Source of the DNA: Ceratodon purpureus
Taxonomy: Eukaryota > Streptophyta > Bryopsida > Pseudoditrichales > Ditrichaceae
NCBI GenBank assembly: GCA_014871385.1
Contig: CM026431.1
Location: 1 to 64,000, forward strand
DNA: 64,000 bases
Direction of reading: 5' to 3'
This document shows, piece after piece, positions 1 to 10,070 of this stretch. The position numbers were made by a program, and so were the translations under genes. The notes below the pieces were generated by a model. It searched no databases and was not told the DNA's origin. It saw nothing but the letters and a program-made list of their open reading frames with translations. Numbering within the stretch: the first letter of the stretch is position 1; every line of letters starts with the position of its first letter.

Positions 1-1
1 A

Positions 2-20
2 CATGGTTGTCATAATGGAC
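2..20 (+). repeat. Left terminal inverted repeat of the giant hAT
   Basis: CATGGTTGTCATAATGGAC is the exact reverse complement of 14361-14379. The next ten bases match with about three differences. Several GTCCG motifs follow within 90 bp and recur near the right end, as expected for subterminal binding sites. Confidence 0.88.
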
Positions 21-97
21 CGACCGTCCGTTAGTCTGTTAGTCCGTCATGGTGACAAGACAGACCCCCGTGTCCGTCACATAAGGGCGTTGACCAG

Positions 98-450
98 TTG
101 ACTCACGGTAAGGGTAAAACAAATTTACCTAGCGCTGAATTAGTGCGGGCGCGAGCGCGATTACGGGCGCGAGCGGGTGGGCGCGAGCAGGACGACGGGC
201 GCGAGCGTCCGCGCGAACGCGATGTCACGGGCGCGCGCTGGAGTGCGCGAGAGCGAGGGCGCGTGCGTCGTTCCGGCCGCGCGCGTGCGCCTGCGAACGG
301 GCGCGAGCGTCGCTGCGGGCGCGATCCAGTTGACGGTCGCGAGCACACTTATCGGGCGCGGTCATGTGGGCGCGAGCCTGGATCGGGCGCGTGCATTTGG
401 GCGAGTGCGCTGCATCGGGCGCCGGCGGTCGGGCGCGAGCGCTGCAGGTT
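98..450 (+). repeat. GC-rich decamer array at the left end of the hAT
   Basis: Degenerate head-to-tail copies of GGGCGCGAGC and close variants fill this stretch. Translated reading frames here are only Arg/Ala-rich readings of the repeat. It lies between the left TIR and the 3' end of the kinase-like gene. Confidence 0.85.
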
Positions 451-640
451 AGTAGGGAAAGAGCGACATCGGGCAAAATCATAAATGACAAGAGAGGGCA
501 TGTATTTCAGAAGAGGGCAATTGGGAAGTGCAATGTTTATTGAAAAGTTTTGCAAAATTGTGGCAGTAAACCACTTACAAAAAATGTCCCCTCTTATGGA
601 GAACTGAGAATATCACATTGTTGTCACTACTTGCCTACTT

Positions 641-2209
641 CTAAATATGTTTGCGATAACAACACTCTGGGATTTGGAAATTGTAGGGAGGGGCTGTTAG
701 AGTAGCGTGGACCAAACGCAAGGTGGAGCGGCTCTTGGGATCGGGATTTGTGAGCTCCTTCAACGCCACCGCAAATCTAGCCTTCCCCGCTGTATCCTTG
801 AAAAGGTCGAAGTCGTCCTCGTTATCCCAAATCTTATTTGCTACCACTCCAACCGAGTACGCATCGGCAGCCTGCGTATATAGATGTCTCCTCCTTACAG
901 TTTCATAAGAGGTCTCCGAATTTCGCTTACCATAAGTGTACCACAACTCCGGAGCCACAAAACTACCACGTTCCTTGAAGGCTTCCGTACGCGCCTCATC
1001 ACTTGGGTAACCGTACCTTGAAGGAGTTGTCTCACACACCCGACTTGCAAGGCCCCAGTCGCATACTCCAATGTAAACCTCGCTCACTTTATCCTCTGGG
1101 AAGTGAAGCAAGACATTTCCCGGGGAGATGTCATTATGCTGCAAATACCCCTTATGGACCCGGTCCATAATACAGATGAGTGCCCAAGCTAGCTTGGCCC
1201 TATGGGTGCGGAAGGCCTTAACACGGTCACGTGTTTCCATGGGCATATCGATCTGCTTGTGGATGTTACGGTTCTGAGTACCCTCACCGATATTTGAATT
1301 GAACTTGTGCAGAAAATTCTGCAGGCAATCCCCATTCCACCAAAGCGTGTAGGCTTCCATCGTCCAGTCATTGACCGCAAAAAACTTAATAACGCCGGGA
1401 TGGTCAATTCTGCAAACCATGGCTTCTATTGATGTCTCGTGCCGCTTCTGGGTCTCGTCAGGAGCCTTGGACGTCTTCCCCGCAAAGACACAAGTCTCAA
1501 GTATGGTTTGCATGCCAACAATACGTAATTTTCGGACTTTACCATAACCGCCTTCCTTTGTGCCTGACAGCGGAACCAACTTGACCCCTCTCGGAACTCC
1601 AACCACTGCTCCCCACAAGTACTTCTCCATTGCGCTTTTCAATCCAGCTTCAAGCCATGGCCTCGCCCTCGTCTTATTATTCGAGAATCTCGCGCACGAA
1701 TCCTGGACATATTTGAGCTTCTCTATCTCCTCCTTCTGCGCCCGCGAGTAGCCCTCCTTTGGCTTCTTGTTGACACACTCAAAGACATGCACAATGTTCG
1801 TAGTGTTTGTTGTTATTTGTTGCTCCATCCACTTAGGGAAATGAAAGTAATGAATACAATCATTATATCTCTCGGAAAGGTCCAGCTTCTTCCACAAATA
1901 CTCTTCCAAATGGGTCTTCAAGTCCTTAATTCCGGTCTCCCCCTTCTCAACGTATGTACGGGTAATCATCTCCCGTTTCCGACATCCGTACCACTCCAAT
2001 GCTAGCTCTCTAACGAAATCCTGGTACCGAGGAGGTGGGTAGTCCGGGTCCCTCTCACTCGCCGACTTCCGGTTCTTCTTTTCCGATGAGCTTGATGACG
2101 GGTTTGAGCCTGTAACGGTCGGTGCTGTGGAGGTTGCCATCACATCCTCTACAGGAGCATCAAGATCTACGTAGGCAGGGCGTTTCCCGGATCCGCGAGA
2201 GACCGACAT
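641..2209 (-). CDS. Protein-kinase-like protein encoded by the hAT
   Basis: A 522-aa protein is read from the ATG at 2209. An in-frame upstream ATG at 2308 is less likely because its extra residues are untidy leader translation. The last ~300 residues form a kinase fold: a Gly-rich loop (GGYGKV), the catalytic loop HNDISPGNVL (HRD replaced by HND, catalytic Asp and Mg-binding Asn kept), DWGLA in place of DFG, and APELW as the APE motif. The HxDISxxN style recalls fungal FunK1-type kinases rather than typical plant kinases. The N-terminal ~200 residues are charged and unassigned. A TATA box and GC array lie upstream. Its role in the element is unknown; regulation of transposition or host interaction is speculation. 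No in-frame stops. Confidence 0.75.
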   Translation of the reverse strand: MSVSRGSGKRPAYVDLDAPVEDVMATSTAPTVTGSNPSSSSSEKKNRKSASERDPDYPPPRYQDFVRELALEWYGCRKREMITRTYVEKGETGIKDLKTHLEEYLWKKLDLSERYNDCIHYFHFPKWMEQQITTNTTNIVHVFECVNKKPKEGYSRAQKEEIEKLKYVQDSCARFSNNKTRARPWLEAGLKSAMEKYLWGAVVGVPRGVKLVPLSGTKEGGYGKVRKLRIVGMQTILETCVFAGKTSKAPDETQKRHETSIEAMVCRIDHPGVIKFFAVNDWTMEAYTLWWNGDCLQNFLHKFNSNIGEGTQNRNIHKQIDMPMETRDRVKAFRTHRAKLAWALICIMDRVHKGYLQHNDISPGNVLLHFPEDKVSEVYIGVCDWGLASRVCETTPSRYGYPSDEARTEAFKERGSFVAPELWYTYGKRNSETSYETVRRRHLYTQAADAYSVGVVANKIWDNEDDFDLFKDTAGKARFAVALKELTNPDPKSRSTLRLVHATLTAPPYNFQIPECCYRKHI

Positions 2210-2386
2210 AGTTGGAATAATGAACTGGACACACAATAAAAAAAAAACCAAAAGATCCCCCCCACCCAATGTGGTTGCTCCCACTTCCTGCAGTTCCAAG
2301 CAGAGCACGTGGAGTCACGGGCTAGGACAAGGAGCCACCTGGAAGAGGAGACTTTGAAAAGTAGAAAATAAGGGTTAAGGGGCGCC

Positions 2387-2393
2387 TTTTATG
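2387..2393 (-). promoter_or_regulatory. TATA-like box of the kinase-like gene
   Basis: On the minus strand this reads GCATAAAAGGCGCC, about 180 bp upstream of the ATG at 2209 and just downstream of the GC array. The same arrangement is seen at the other three genes of the element. Confidence 0.6.
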
Positions 2394-2397
2394 CTCC

Positions 2398-2755
2398 CCT
2401 CGGCTGTTCGCGCCCGTAAGCGCGTACACGCGCGCGCACAGGGCCTCCACACGCGCCCGTCTGCACGCGCCCGTCCACCGCGTTCGCGCGGGGGACTGCC
2501 CGCGCCCGTGCCCGCCTGTGCGCGCCCGTGCCCACGTGCGCGCCCGTCAGCCCACATCGGGCGCGCCCGATGCCGCAGGCGCCCGTGCCCGCGTGCTCAC
2601 GCCCGTACCCCTGCGCGCGCCGGTTATCTGTACGCGCGAGCACGCTGTACGCGCCCGTGACCGTGCACGCGCCTGTCCCCGCGCACGCGCCCGACACCGT
2701 GCACTCGCCCGCCTTCCTGTACGCGCCCGTCCCAGTGCACGCGCCCGGATAGGCA
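2398..2755 (-). repeat. GC decamer array upstream of the kinase-like gene
   Basis: The stretch is built of GCGCCCGT-type units, so here the array is in the opposite orientation to all the others in the element. It begins within ten bases of the TATA-like box. 2760-3085 is AT-rich spacer with homopolymer runs and no gene. Confidence 0.8.
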
Positions 2756-3085
2756 GCGTTACATACACTGTACAGGTTCGGTTACGGTATACTCGTATAT
2801 TGAACAGAATACCAAAAAAATTCACTGTGAAATTACTCAATGGAGATATATTAACCGCATTTAGCGCACAAAAATTAATACAGAGCACAACCATACAATT
2901 CCTTCGAGTGTGAGATAATGAACTAGGTTGACTCTAAGTAACAGTATAAGCCTACGTAATAAGAAGGTGCTACCAAAAAAAAAAAAAAAACATTAAGAAT
3001 AACGTAGTATTTTTTTTGGTTTTTAGCCGGTAGATTGTATGTTTAGATTTACTGCTACTTCATGCGCTAAAAAGGTGACCACAGT

Positions 3086-6000
3086 CTAGACTCTCCTTGC
3101 TTTGCGGGGCTTCTTCTTGCGTGAAGATTGTCTTTTCCGAGCCACAGTGGGCCCCAATTCGTGCCGGATTATCACATCTTCGTCATCTGGCGCCTCATCG
3201 CAATCGGGGTCTTCCTCCTCTGAGTGCTCGTTGTCACCTTCATCCTCAGGAGCTCCGACCACTGGAGCTTGTACCTCTCCTTCCACCTCCGATGTAAGAT
3301 TGCGCACTTGCACGGAAACTTCACCCGTATTGCCATCTCTGGCACTTACTAGGCGCTTCATAGGCCTCTCCTTTCCGGAATTACCGATGGCTGTGATGCC
3401 ATCCTCAAAGTTTATGCGTGTGCGAACAACCCCAGTTCCAGAAGAAGGCCCCCCTTCAGTGTACCCTGTATAGAATGGAAGGGGATCAGGTCCAGTTTTT
3501 TTGCTTGACTTTCGTGTTCCTCCACGGGGTTCTTGTGATGGTGGTTTCCTAACAACCTTGGCTGTGGACTTCTTCGCACCACGTTGGGCCACATTCTGTA
3601 CGGCTTCGTCTATAGCTGGCGCCACGGGGACTAGCTTGGCGGTGGAGGCACCACGCCGACTACCACTAGCTCGATTGAGTGGAGGCCTCGCCGCTGCTGA
3701 TGATCTAAGGAGTCGAGCTATTTTTGCGCCCATTGAACTTGTGGGCCTCCGAGCCAGGCTTCCATCCACGATTGTATCTGGTTCGATACCCCCCGTACCA
3801 GTGGGTTGCGATGGAGCCACAGTCTGTGCGGGGATTGCGTGCACAGTCCTTCTCTCGTGAGCAGGAGGAATCTCTTGAAACAAGCTTGAGTCGCCTTGTG
3901 CCGGAACGGTTCCCCAGTTGCCCTCCCCACTAACGAGGCCGGTCCAATGAGGTCCATCTACAGCCCGTCCATGACTTCCATCACCCCCTTCGTCACTGTC
4001 CTCATCATCATCGCCAGCATGGATATCGTTGCCTAGATGGTCCTCGCTGGATGAATCATCTGCAACCCCGTCATTGTTCTCAGGATTGATTTGGACTGGA
4101 ATAGCATCTCTTTCGTCACGAGCGCCTCTTCCTTCTGCATTAGCCGCTTCATCAAATACCGGGAGCGTGGGTAATTCGTCTCCATAGATGTTCATGTCCG
4201 GGTTTCCCTGGTTATATTCTGGTTCATTGTTGAAGTCGTACTCATCACCGTTATCATCGTGGTTGTTGCGGTCACGCGGATTGTTTTGGTTAGTGTCACC
4301 GCGTCCGTTGCCATTACCGTTGTTTTGCCCATTCGTGTTAACGTCGACGTTATCATGTCCCCAGACATCATCATCCCCACTGCCTGCATGGTCAACTGGT
4401 ATGTAATGATCGTCGTCATCTCCTTCCTCTTCGCTTGGATCTCTCTCCGGATCTGACTCCTCTGACCATGCATTGTTCTCGTACCATCTGAGGGGGTTGG
4501 GCTTTGGGCGTTCGCGGAGGAGTCTGCTATTCGTATAAATGTACACCAAGGCCTCAGACTTCTCCAACCCTAGGCGGTTGCGTACCTTGTTGTGGACAAA
4601 CGAATACATGCTCCAATTCCGTTCACACGATGAGGCGGAGCAGACCTGAGATAAAATGCGCTTCGCAATGACTGCCAATGGTCCCCCTCCAATCCTCTGC
4701 CACCATTGATGGGGTTCCAGATTCAAACCTCTGATATCGATGGTCACTTCGGGGCTGTAAGGGCCACGTCCCTCGTCGAACTCGATCATCTCTTTCATAA
4801 GATCGCCAAATGGAATTCCCATTTGGCCACCCACCTGACGAAACACCCGATTGAGAGCCGCCTTCGCTTCTCCTATGACTTGTAAGCCCTTATGCGTTCT
4901 AACCCAAGGGTTCAAGAGCGCCGCGGCATAATGAAGATCGGTATGCATCATGTCCCATCTACGGTCGAACCGCAGCTCCATCCTTGTTGCCATGACAGGT
5001 GGGAAAAAGCAAGGGGATCCTCGGAGATTGTACACGTGATCCTTTAGGTTGCTCATTGTAATCCATGCCTTGCCCATTGCCGGCTGGCTTCCATCGAAGG
5101 TCCTGAGAGCTACTAGGGCTGGTTTCACTAGGTGCGTGAAGTTGTCACACTGATGCCAGAACCCATCGTCACGAATTGTTTGACGCACTACGCTTGCGCG
5201 TGCATGATTACGCACCCCCTCGGTTTGGTTGAATAAACCGTCGACATACTCGTACCACTCCTGTGCCATGACCACTTGCTCCAAAGCAAATTTAACCTCC
5301 ATAAGGCGCTCTATCATCAGATAGTTACAAGCGAATCTGGTTTCAGCGGGAACCACCAAGGACAACTTCGGTTCAAATTTCCGGAAAAGGGCCATGGGAA
5401 CATGATGTCTCCGAATGTAATGACACACGTGTTTAGCCTTGGCGACCAAATCCTTCACAAAGACTTCCTTGCCCCAGTCCTCCATAAGAAGATCTAGAAT
5501 ATGGGCACAACAGCCCTGCTTGTACATGTGAGGAAACTCCTCCAGGATGTTATCCATGGCGCCAAGCATGTTGGCTGCATTGTCCGTGCAAATCTGGACA
5601 ACATTCTGAGGGCCAATTTCTCGAATATATTTCTTCATCTCCCCGGCAATATATCCCATTGACTTCTTCTCGCCAGTCGTATCAACAGACCCAAGAAATA
5701 CATCGCCTGCCGGACATACTAGCATGACATTCATCAACGGTCGGCGATTCACATTATCCCAGCCGTCGGAGCATATGGTACCCCCGTATAACTCGGTCGA
5801 GGTTTTCGTACGTTCATCAATCTTTGCCTTGATTAACTTCTTTTTTTCCTTGATGTGCGTTGTTCGCATCGCGTCATAGGAAGGAGGACTGTAGTTAAAT
5901 CCGGCAGCCGCGGTTGTGCTCACCGCCTTAATAAATGCTGGGTGCTTGGCCACGTTGAATGCGACGTTGGCTTCGTAAAAGAAGGATGACCACAACATGT

Positions 6001-6532
6001 CCAGCTCCTTCCGCTTGGCGATCTGGAGTACTTCACTCATGTCCTGTTGCCGCAAGCTCCTAGTGGTATTCAAACCGGCCCTACTAGGTGCAACACTGGA
6101 GACATTTCGGTCCTCTTCGGAATCATTATACGAGGGTTCGGATCCACCGTACAGAGTGCCGTGTGTGGAAGCACTGGATGTTCCACGTTGAACTGACGCG
6201 GGGAACGTTGGCCTGATACCATCCACCTCCTCCTGTGTCAAAGGGCCGGGAATCTTTCCAGCGCAAAACTGAAACTTCCTCTTCACTACGGTAGGTGCCT
6301 TTTGGCAAACCCTCGAGAGATTGGACTGGTCCCAACCATAATGCTGAAAGCACCTATGCCTCACGTACGAAAACTTGGTCCTGCAATACACACATTGGGC
6401 TACCTTATGTGACAGTGACCCTTCCTGGAACTTGATCGAAAACCATGGTGCCCACTCTCTCGTACCGAGTCTTGGAATGGCTCTAGCCGGAGCAACCACT
6501 TCAACCGGTTCAACCGCTTCATCCGGATCCAT
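3086..6532 (-). CDS. hAT transposase with BED finger, DUF659 and dimerisation domain
   Basis: A 1148-aa protein from the ATG at 6532 (MDPDEAVEP). Residues ~44-76 hold a BED-type zinc finger (CVYC, then H/C residues) for DNA binding. Residues ~190-350 match the DUF659 core with SDGWDN (D256) and TDNAANM (D317), the usual first two catalytic acids. Residues ~609-668 match the hAT C-terminal dimerisation region, with SSCERNWS (E637 probably completes the DDE triad). From ~690 onward there is a long acidic, Asn/Asp/Gly-rich, then basic tail of ~450 residues, which is unusual for hAT and makes the protein far longer than the normal 600-800. One unbroken exon. It should cut and paste this element by the matching TIRs. 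Confidence 0.9.
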   Translation of the reverse strand: MDPDEAVEPVEVVAPARAIPRLGTREWAPWFSIKFQEGSLSHKVAQCVYCRTKFSYVRHRCFQHYGWDQSNLSRVCQKAPTVVKRKFQFCAGKIPGPLTQEEVDGIRPTFPASVQRGTSSASTHGTLYGGSEPSYNDSEEDRNVSSVAPSRAGLNTTRSLRQQDMSEVLQIAKRKELDMLWSSFFYEANVAFNVAKHPAFIKAVSTTAAAGFNYSPPSYDAMRTTHIKEKKKLIKAKIDERTKTSTELYGGTICSDGWDNVNRRPLMNVMLVCPAGDVFLGSVDTTGEKKSMGYIAGEMKKYIREIGPQNVVQICTDNAANMLGAMDNILEEFPHMYKQGCCAHILDLLMEDWGKEVFVKDLVAKAKHVCHYIRRHHVPMALFRKFEPKLSLVVPAETRFACNYLMIERLMEVKFALEQVVMAQEWYEYVDGLFNQTEGVRNHARASVVRQTIRDDGFWHQCDNFTHLVKPALVALRTFDGSQPAMGKAWITMSNLKDHVYNLRGSPCFFPPVMATRMELRFDRRWDMMHTDLHYAAALLNPWVRTHKGLQVIGEAKAALNRVFRQVGGQMGIPFGDLMKEMIEFDEGRGPYSPEVTIDIRGLNLEPHQWWQRIGGGPLAVIAKRILSQVCSASSCERNWSMYSFVHNKVRNRLGLEKSEALVYIYTNSRLLRERPKPNPLRWYENNAWSEESDPERDPSEEEGDDDDHYIPVDHAGSGDDDVWGHDNVDVNTNGQNNGNGNGRGDTNQNNPRDRNNHDDNGDEYDFNNEPEYNQGNPDMNIYGDELPTLPVFDEAANAEGRGARDERDAIPVQINPENNDGVADDSSSEDHLGNDIHAGDDDEDSDEGGDGSHGRAVDGPHWTGLVSGEGNWGTVPAQGDSSLFQEIPPAHERRTVHAIPAQTVAPSQPTGTGGIEPDTIVDGSLARRPTSSMGAKIARLLRSSAAARPPLNRASGSRRGASTAKLVPVAPAIDEAVQNVAQRGAKKSTAKVVRKPPSQEPRGGTRKSSKKTGPDPLPFYTGYTEGGPSSGTGVVRTRINFEDGITAIGNSGKERPMKRLVSARDGNTGEVSVQVRNLTSEVEGEVQAPVVGAPEDEGDNEHSEEEDPDCDEAPDDEDVIIRHELGPTVARKRQSSRKKKPRKARRV

Positions 6533-6775
6533 AGTGAATGATTAGGGAAGTATCGGGACTAATAGGACCAGTAGTACCAAAAGATTATTATCTGAATAAC
6601 TTAGTGTGTCTGAAAAGTGCTTGACACATTGATTTATGGAGAGAAGAATTTTTACATTCCCCCCACCCAAACCAAGTGTCTCCCCAAGCTAACAGTTTCA
6701 AGCAAGGAGCCCTCAAGGAGACCCAGGACATGAAGCACGCAAGGAGGTAAGGTGGATGTCAAATCAAGGGGGCAG

Positions 6776-6785
6776 TTTATATACT
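6776..6785 (-). promoter_or_regulatory. TATA box of the hAT transposase gene
   Basis: The minus strand reads AGTATATAAACTG, about 245 bp upstream of the ATG at 6532 and directly downstream of a GC decamer array. Confidence 0.65.
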
Positions 6786-6799
6786 GCCGCCCTCGACCG

Positions 6800-7110
6800 G
6801 GCGAGTACTGTCCGGACGGGCGCGACCGAACGGGCGCGCGCGCACCAGAAGATCGGGCGCGCTCCGAGGCGAACGGGCGGGCGCAGGTGGGTGCGCGCGA
6901 TTGAAGGCCGCGTGGCGGATAGCGCGCGCGGTGGAAGACGGGCGGGGGCGGGCGCATGCGGGCGCGAGCGTTGGATCGCGAAGCGGGCGGGCGCGGGCGG
7001 GCGCGGGCGGAGAGCGGCGGGCGAATGCCGGCGCGGGCGCGCACGGGCGGAGAGGGGCGGGCGAATGCAGGCGCGGGCGCGCACGGGCGGTCGGGTGCGG
7101 GCGCGATCAA
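6800..7110 (+). repeat. GC decamer array upstream of the transposase gene
   Basis: Copies of GGGCGCG-type units (GGGCGGGCGCGGGCGG and variants). It ends abruptly in AT-rich DNA. 7111-7445 is AT-rich spacer in which I see no gene. Confidence 0.8.
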
Positions 7111-7445
7111 ACGGCCGGGATCGATTTGGCCACCTCAATTCAACGAGAAGGAGTAACAACGAGAGGGAAAAATGAATAAAATTTAAATAAATCAAAGTGT
7201 GTAAACTACATACACGTGCACATCTACATAAAAAGGAATCCTATTTAAGTGAAAAGATTGAGAAACATGAGAGTGCGGGAGGACTACCCACCCCATTCAC
7301 ACATGTCTAAGAACTGGAGCAGGCTGTCATCTCGCCCTTTCATGTTTCTGCCCACCCACTGGAAGGTAAGTCGTTTTAAGCTAACCTCAGGGAGTGTTAA
7401 CTTAAAATATGGGATAAATTTTACTAGTTACTGCACTAATCCAGT

Positions 7446-7690
7446 TGAAACCCCGAGCGCGCGCGCAGGCGGCGTGGGGCGCGAGCAGGCGCGCGCGAAC
7501 GGGTGGGCGCGAGCAGGGCGAGCGCAGGTCGGGGACGACGCGTGCGCGCGTCGAACAAGCAGGCGCGCGCGCGGTCGCGAGTGTGCGCGCGCGCGCGTGG
7601 GCAGGTTCAGTGGGTCGACTGCGGACACCACCGCGCGGGCGCCTGCGGGCGCGTTCGGACGCGCGCGATCCAACAGGGCGCGCTCAATGA
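7446..7690 (+). repeat. GC decamer array in the long intergenic gap
   Basis: The same GCGCGAGC-type units, but no gene follows on either strand. It may mark the promoter side of a lost fifth gene. Confidence 0.7.
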
Positions 7691-7875
7691 AGTTTAAAAG
7701 TCGTAAGTTCAAAAAAAGAAAAAAAAGAAAGCTTAAGGGAGATAATGGACTACACTGAAATACAATACATTAGTATGGGAGATTGAAGTACCCAAAAGAA
7801 AAAAAAAAAGAAAAAAAAAGTAAACGAATAGGCATTCAAATTTATAAAATGAAGAAAAAAATAAAAAAACAAATT

Positions 7876-8580
7876 AAATAGCATAGGAGTATTGAATAAA
7901 AATAAGGCGGGAGGATGGGGGAGATGTGGAATTATAAAAATGAACAAACGAAATGAGAGAAGGAATTAAATAGAAGCATAGTGTTCAACGAAGAGGGAAA
8001 AAAAAAAAAAAAGGAATTAAAGAGCGTAGGAGTATTGAATAAAAATAAGGCATGAAGATGGGGGAGAGGTGGAATTATAAAAATGAACAAACAAAATGAG
8101 AGAAGGTATTAAATGAAAGCGTAGTGTTCAACGAAGGGGAAAAAAAAATATAAAACAAATTACAGAGCGTAGAAGTATTGAATAAAAATAAGGCGGGAAG
8201 ATGGGGGAGAGGTGGAATTATAAAATTGAACAAACGAAATGAGAGAAGGAATTAAATAAAAGCGTAGTGTTCCACGAAGGGGGAAAAAAAAAAGGGAATT
8301 AAAGAGCGTAGGAGTATTGAATAAATATAAGGCGGGAGGATAGACTAGAGGTGGAATTATAAAAATGAACAAACAAAATGAGAGAAGGTATTAAATGAAA
8401 GCGTAGTGTTCAACGAAGGGGAAAAAAAAATATAAAACAAATTACAGAGCGTAGAAGTATTGAATAAAAATAAGGCGGGAAGATGGGGGAGAGGTGGAAT
8501 TATAAAATTGAACAAACGAAATGAAAGAAGGAATTAAATAAAAGCGTAGTGTTCAACGAAGGGGGAAAAAAAAAACAGTG
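7876..8580 (+). repeat. 143-bp tandem repeat, five clean copies
   Basis: The phrase ATTGAATAAA recurs at 7891, 8034, 8177, 8316 and 8459, spacings 143, 143, 139 and 143. Copies 2+3 and 4+5 resemble each other more than neighbours do, a ~282-bp higher-order unit. Diverged copies continue to about 8840 with an unrelated stretch near 8600-8690. AT-rich, with long A runs. No coding sequence. Confidence 0.85.
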
Positions 8581-8857
8581 GGAAAAAAAAAAATAGTGGA
8601 TATAAATCAGCTGAACTCAGGCGCTTAGAGGATCTTCATGTGACTCTGGGTCGACATGAAGATTTACTACCTTTAGTATATTATAAAAATGAACAGACAA
8701 AATGAGATTACGAGTTAAATAAAAACGTAGTGTTCAAAGAGGGGGAAAAAAAACAATTAAAAATTTAGAGAGTGTGGGATTATTTAATAAAAACAAGGGG
8801 ATACGATGGGAGAGTGGTGGAATCATAAAATTTATTTGAGTGATGTTGTTGGAGTGC

Positions 8858-9480
8858 TTGGGCGCGTGCAAAACGGGCGCCCGCATTGATGGGCGCGAGC
8901 GCGTCCGGGCGCGTGCAAATGGAACGAGGGACTGAATGGGGAGAAATTACTTCCATGACATGGTTGCAGTGCGCGCGCGCGAGTATTGACGGGCGCGCGC
9001 AATCGGGCGCGCGCGAAATTGGGCGCGAACGAAATGCGGGGGACATTGTGGGGGAGGAAGAGATTCAGAATCACGCGACCGCGCGCGCGCGGTTGGTTTG
9101 ACGGGCGCGATCAGGACGCGCGCGCGCGTACGGGCGCGTGCAAATGGAAAAGAGAGTTTGGGGAGAAAAATTAGTCCCCCACCCAGGTTGCAGTGCGCGC
9201 GCGCGTGCACTGTCGGGCGCGCGCGAAATCGGGCGGGCGCATGCGGAATCGGGCGCGAGCGAAACGACGGAGACACCGTCGGGTGTTCCACATTTCAGTA
9301 TCCGTTCGCGCGCTGTGGGCGCGACGGGCGCGAGCACTTCGCACGCGCGCGAGCAGTTCGTGCGCGCGCGCACGGGCGGGCGTAATCCTGGTTTTATTCT
9401 CGCTGGGGCAGGTTCGCGCGCGCGCGAGTACGCACACTACGGGCGCGCGCAAACGCGCGCGACCATGCGGGCGGGATCAG
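8858..9480 (+). repeat. Long GC decamer array
   Basis: The longest array in the element, with GGGCGCGAGC and GCGCGCGC-rich units interrupted by AT-rich spacers such as 8930-8970 and 9150-9190. Reading frames here are compositional. Confidence 0.75.
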
Positions 9481-9546
9481 AGTTCAAATCCACGTAACAT
9501 AAAATTCAGTCCATAAGTTAAATACACTTACAATAACTTAAGTTCT

Positions 9547-9743
9547 CTTAGCGTGACTTAAATCCAGCAAGAACCCCAGCCCCCGATCCCCGACTCTGGC
9601 CTATCACGAGACCCAACCCCCTGTAAATTAACTCGAACCCTGTGAATCGGAAATGGGTTTTTTGGAGGGCCCGGAGTTAGACAGTCGGTAGCCGGTGGTA
9701 CACACCTCTAGGTGTGAAGGGACCCTTAGCGTGACTTAAATCC
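9547..9743. repeat. 157-bp segment bounded by 20-bp direct repeats
   Basis: CTTAGCGTGACTTAAATCCA occurs at 9547-9566 and again at 9724-9743. The enclosed 157 bp differ from their surroundings, so this could be a short insertion with a target duplication (SINE-like length) or a tandem duplication. No convincing A tail; a weak B-box-like GGTTCGAG is on the minus strand. Confidence 0.5.
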
Positions 9744-10070
9744 ACTGTCCATATTAAACATTTTGGTGTGCAACAGAGATATTTATACACTTATCATACG
9801 ATGGAAGGAGATGAGACAACGGGCGGAATGAATAACATGATTGGCAATCCAAAAAAGGGAGGCCAATGTATTATGAAGGGAGCATAAAAGCGTCTTGAGA
9901 ATCACGACAATGATTTACAAAAGCAAATTATCATCCATTGTTTGAGTTTAACAAACATTAAACATGTGAATGTAATCCCAAACCTATCCATACCCCTATG
10001 CCATCTACATGTATTTATATTCCGATATCTTTTTACAAAACGTGGTCTTCACTCATGGATCTCCACGACG
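9744..10070. other. AT-rich 3' flank of the RING gene
   Basis: No gene seen. It should contain the 3' UTR and polyadenylation region of the minus-strand RING gene that ends at 10071. Confidence 0.5.

Noticed and set aside
98-484. 128-aa Arg-rich ORF, and similar ORFs in the other GC arrays (2375-2913, 6756-7179, 8886-9516, 12855-13338)
   Set aside because: They are readings of the decamer repeat in all frames and both strands; composition alone explains them.
9567-9723. Firm SINE call
   Set aside because: Only a weak B-box-like string and no A tail; kept as a direct-repeat-bounded segment.
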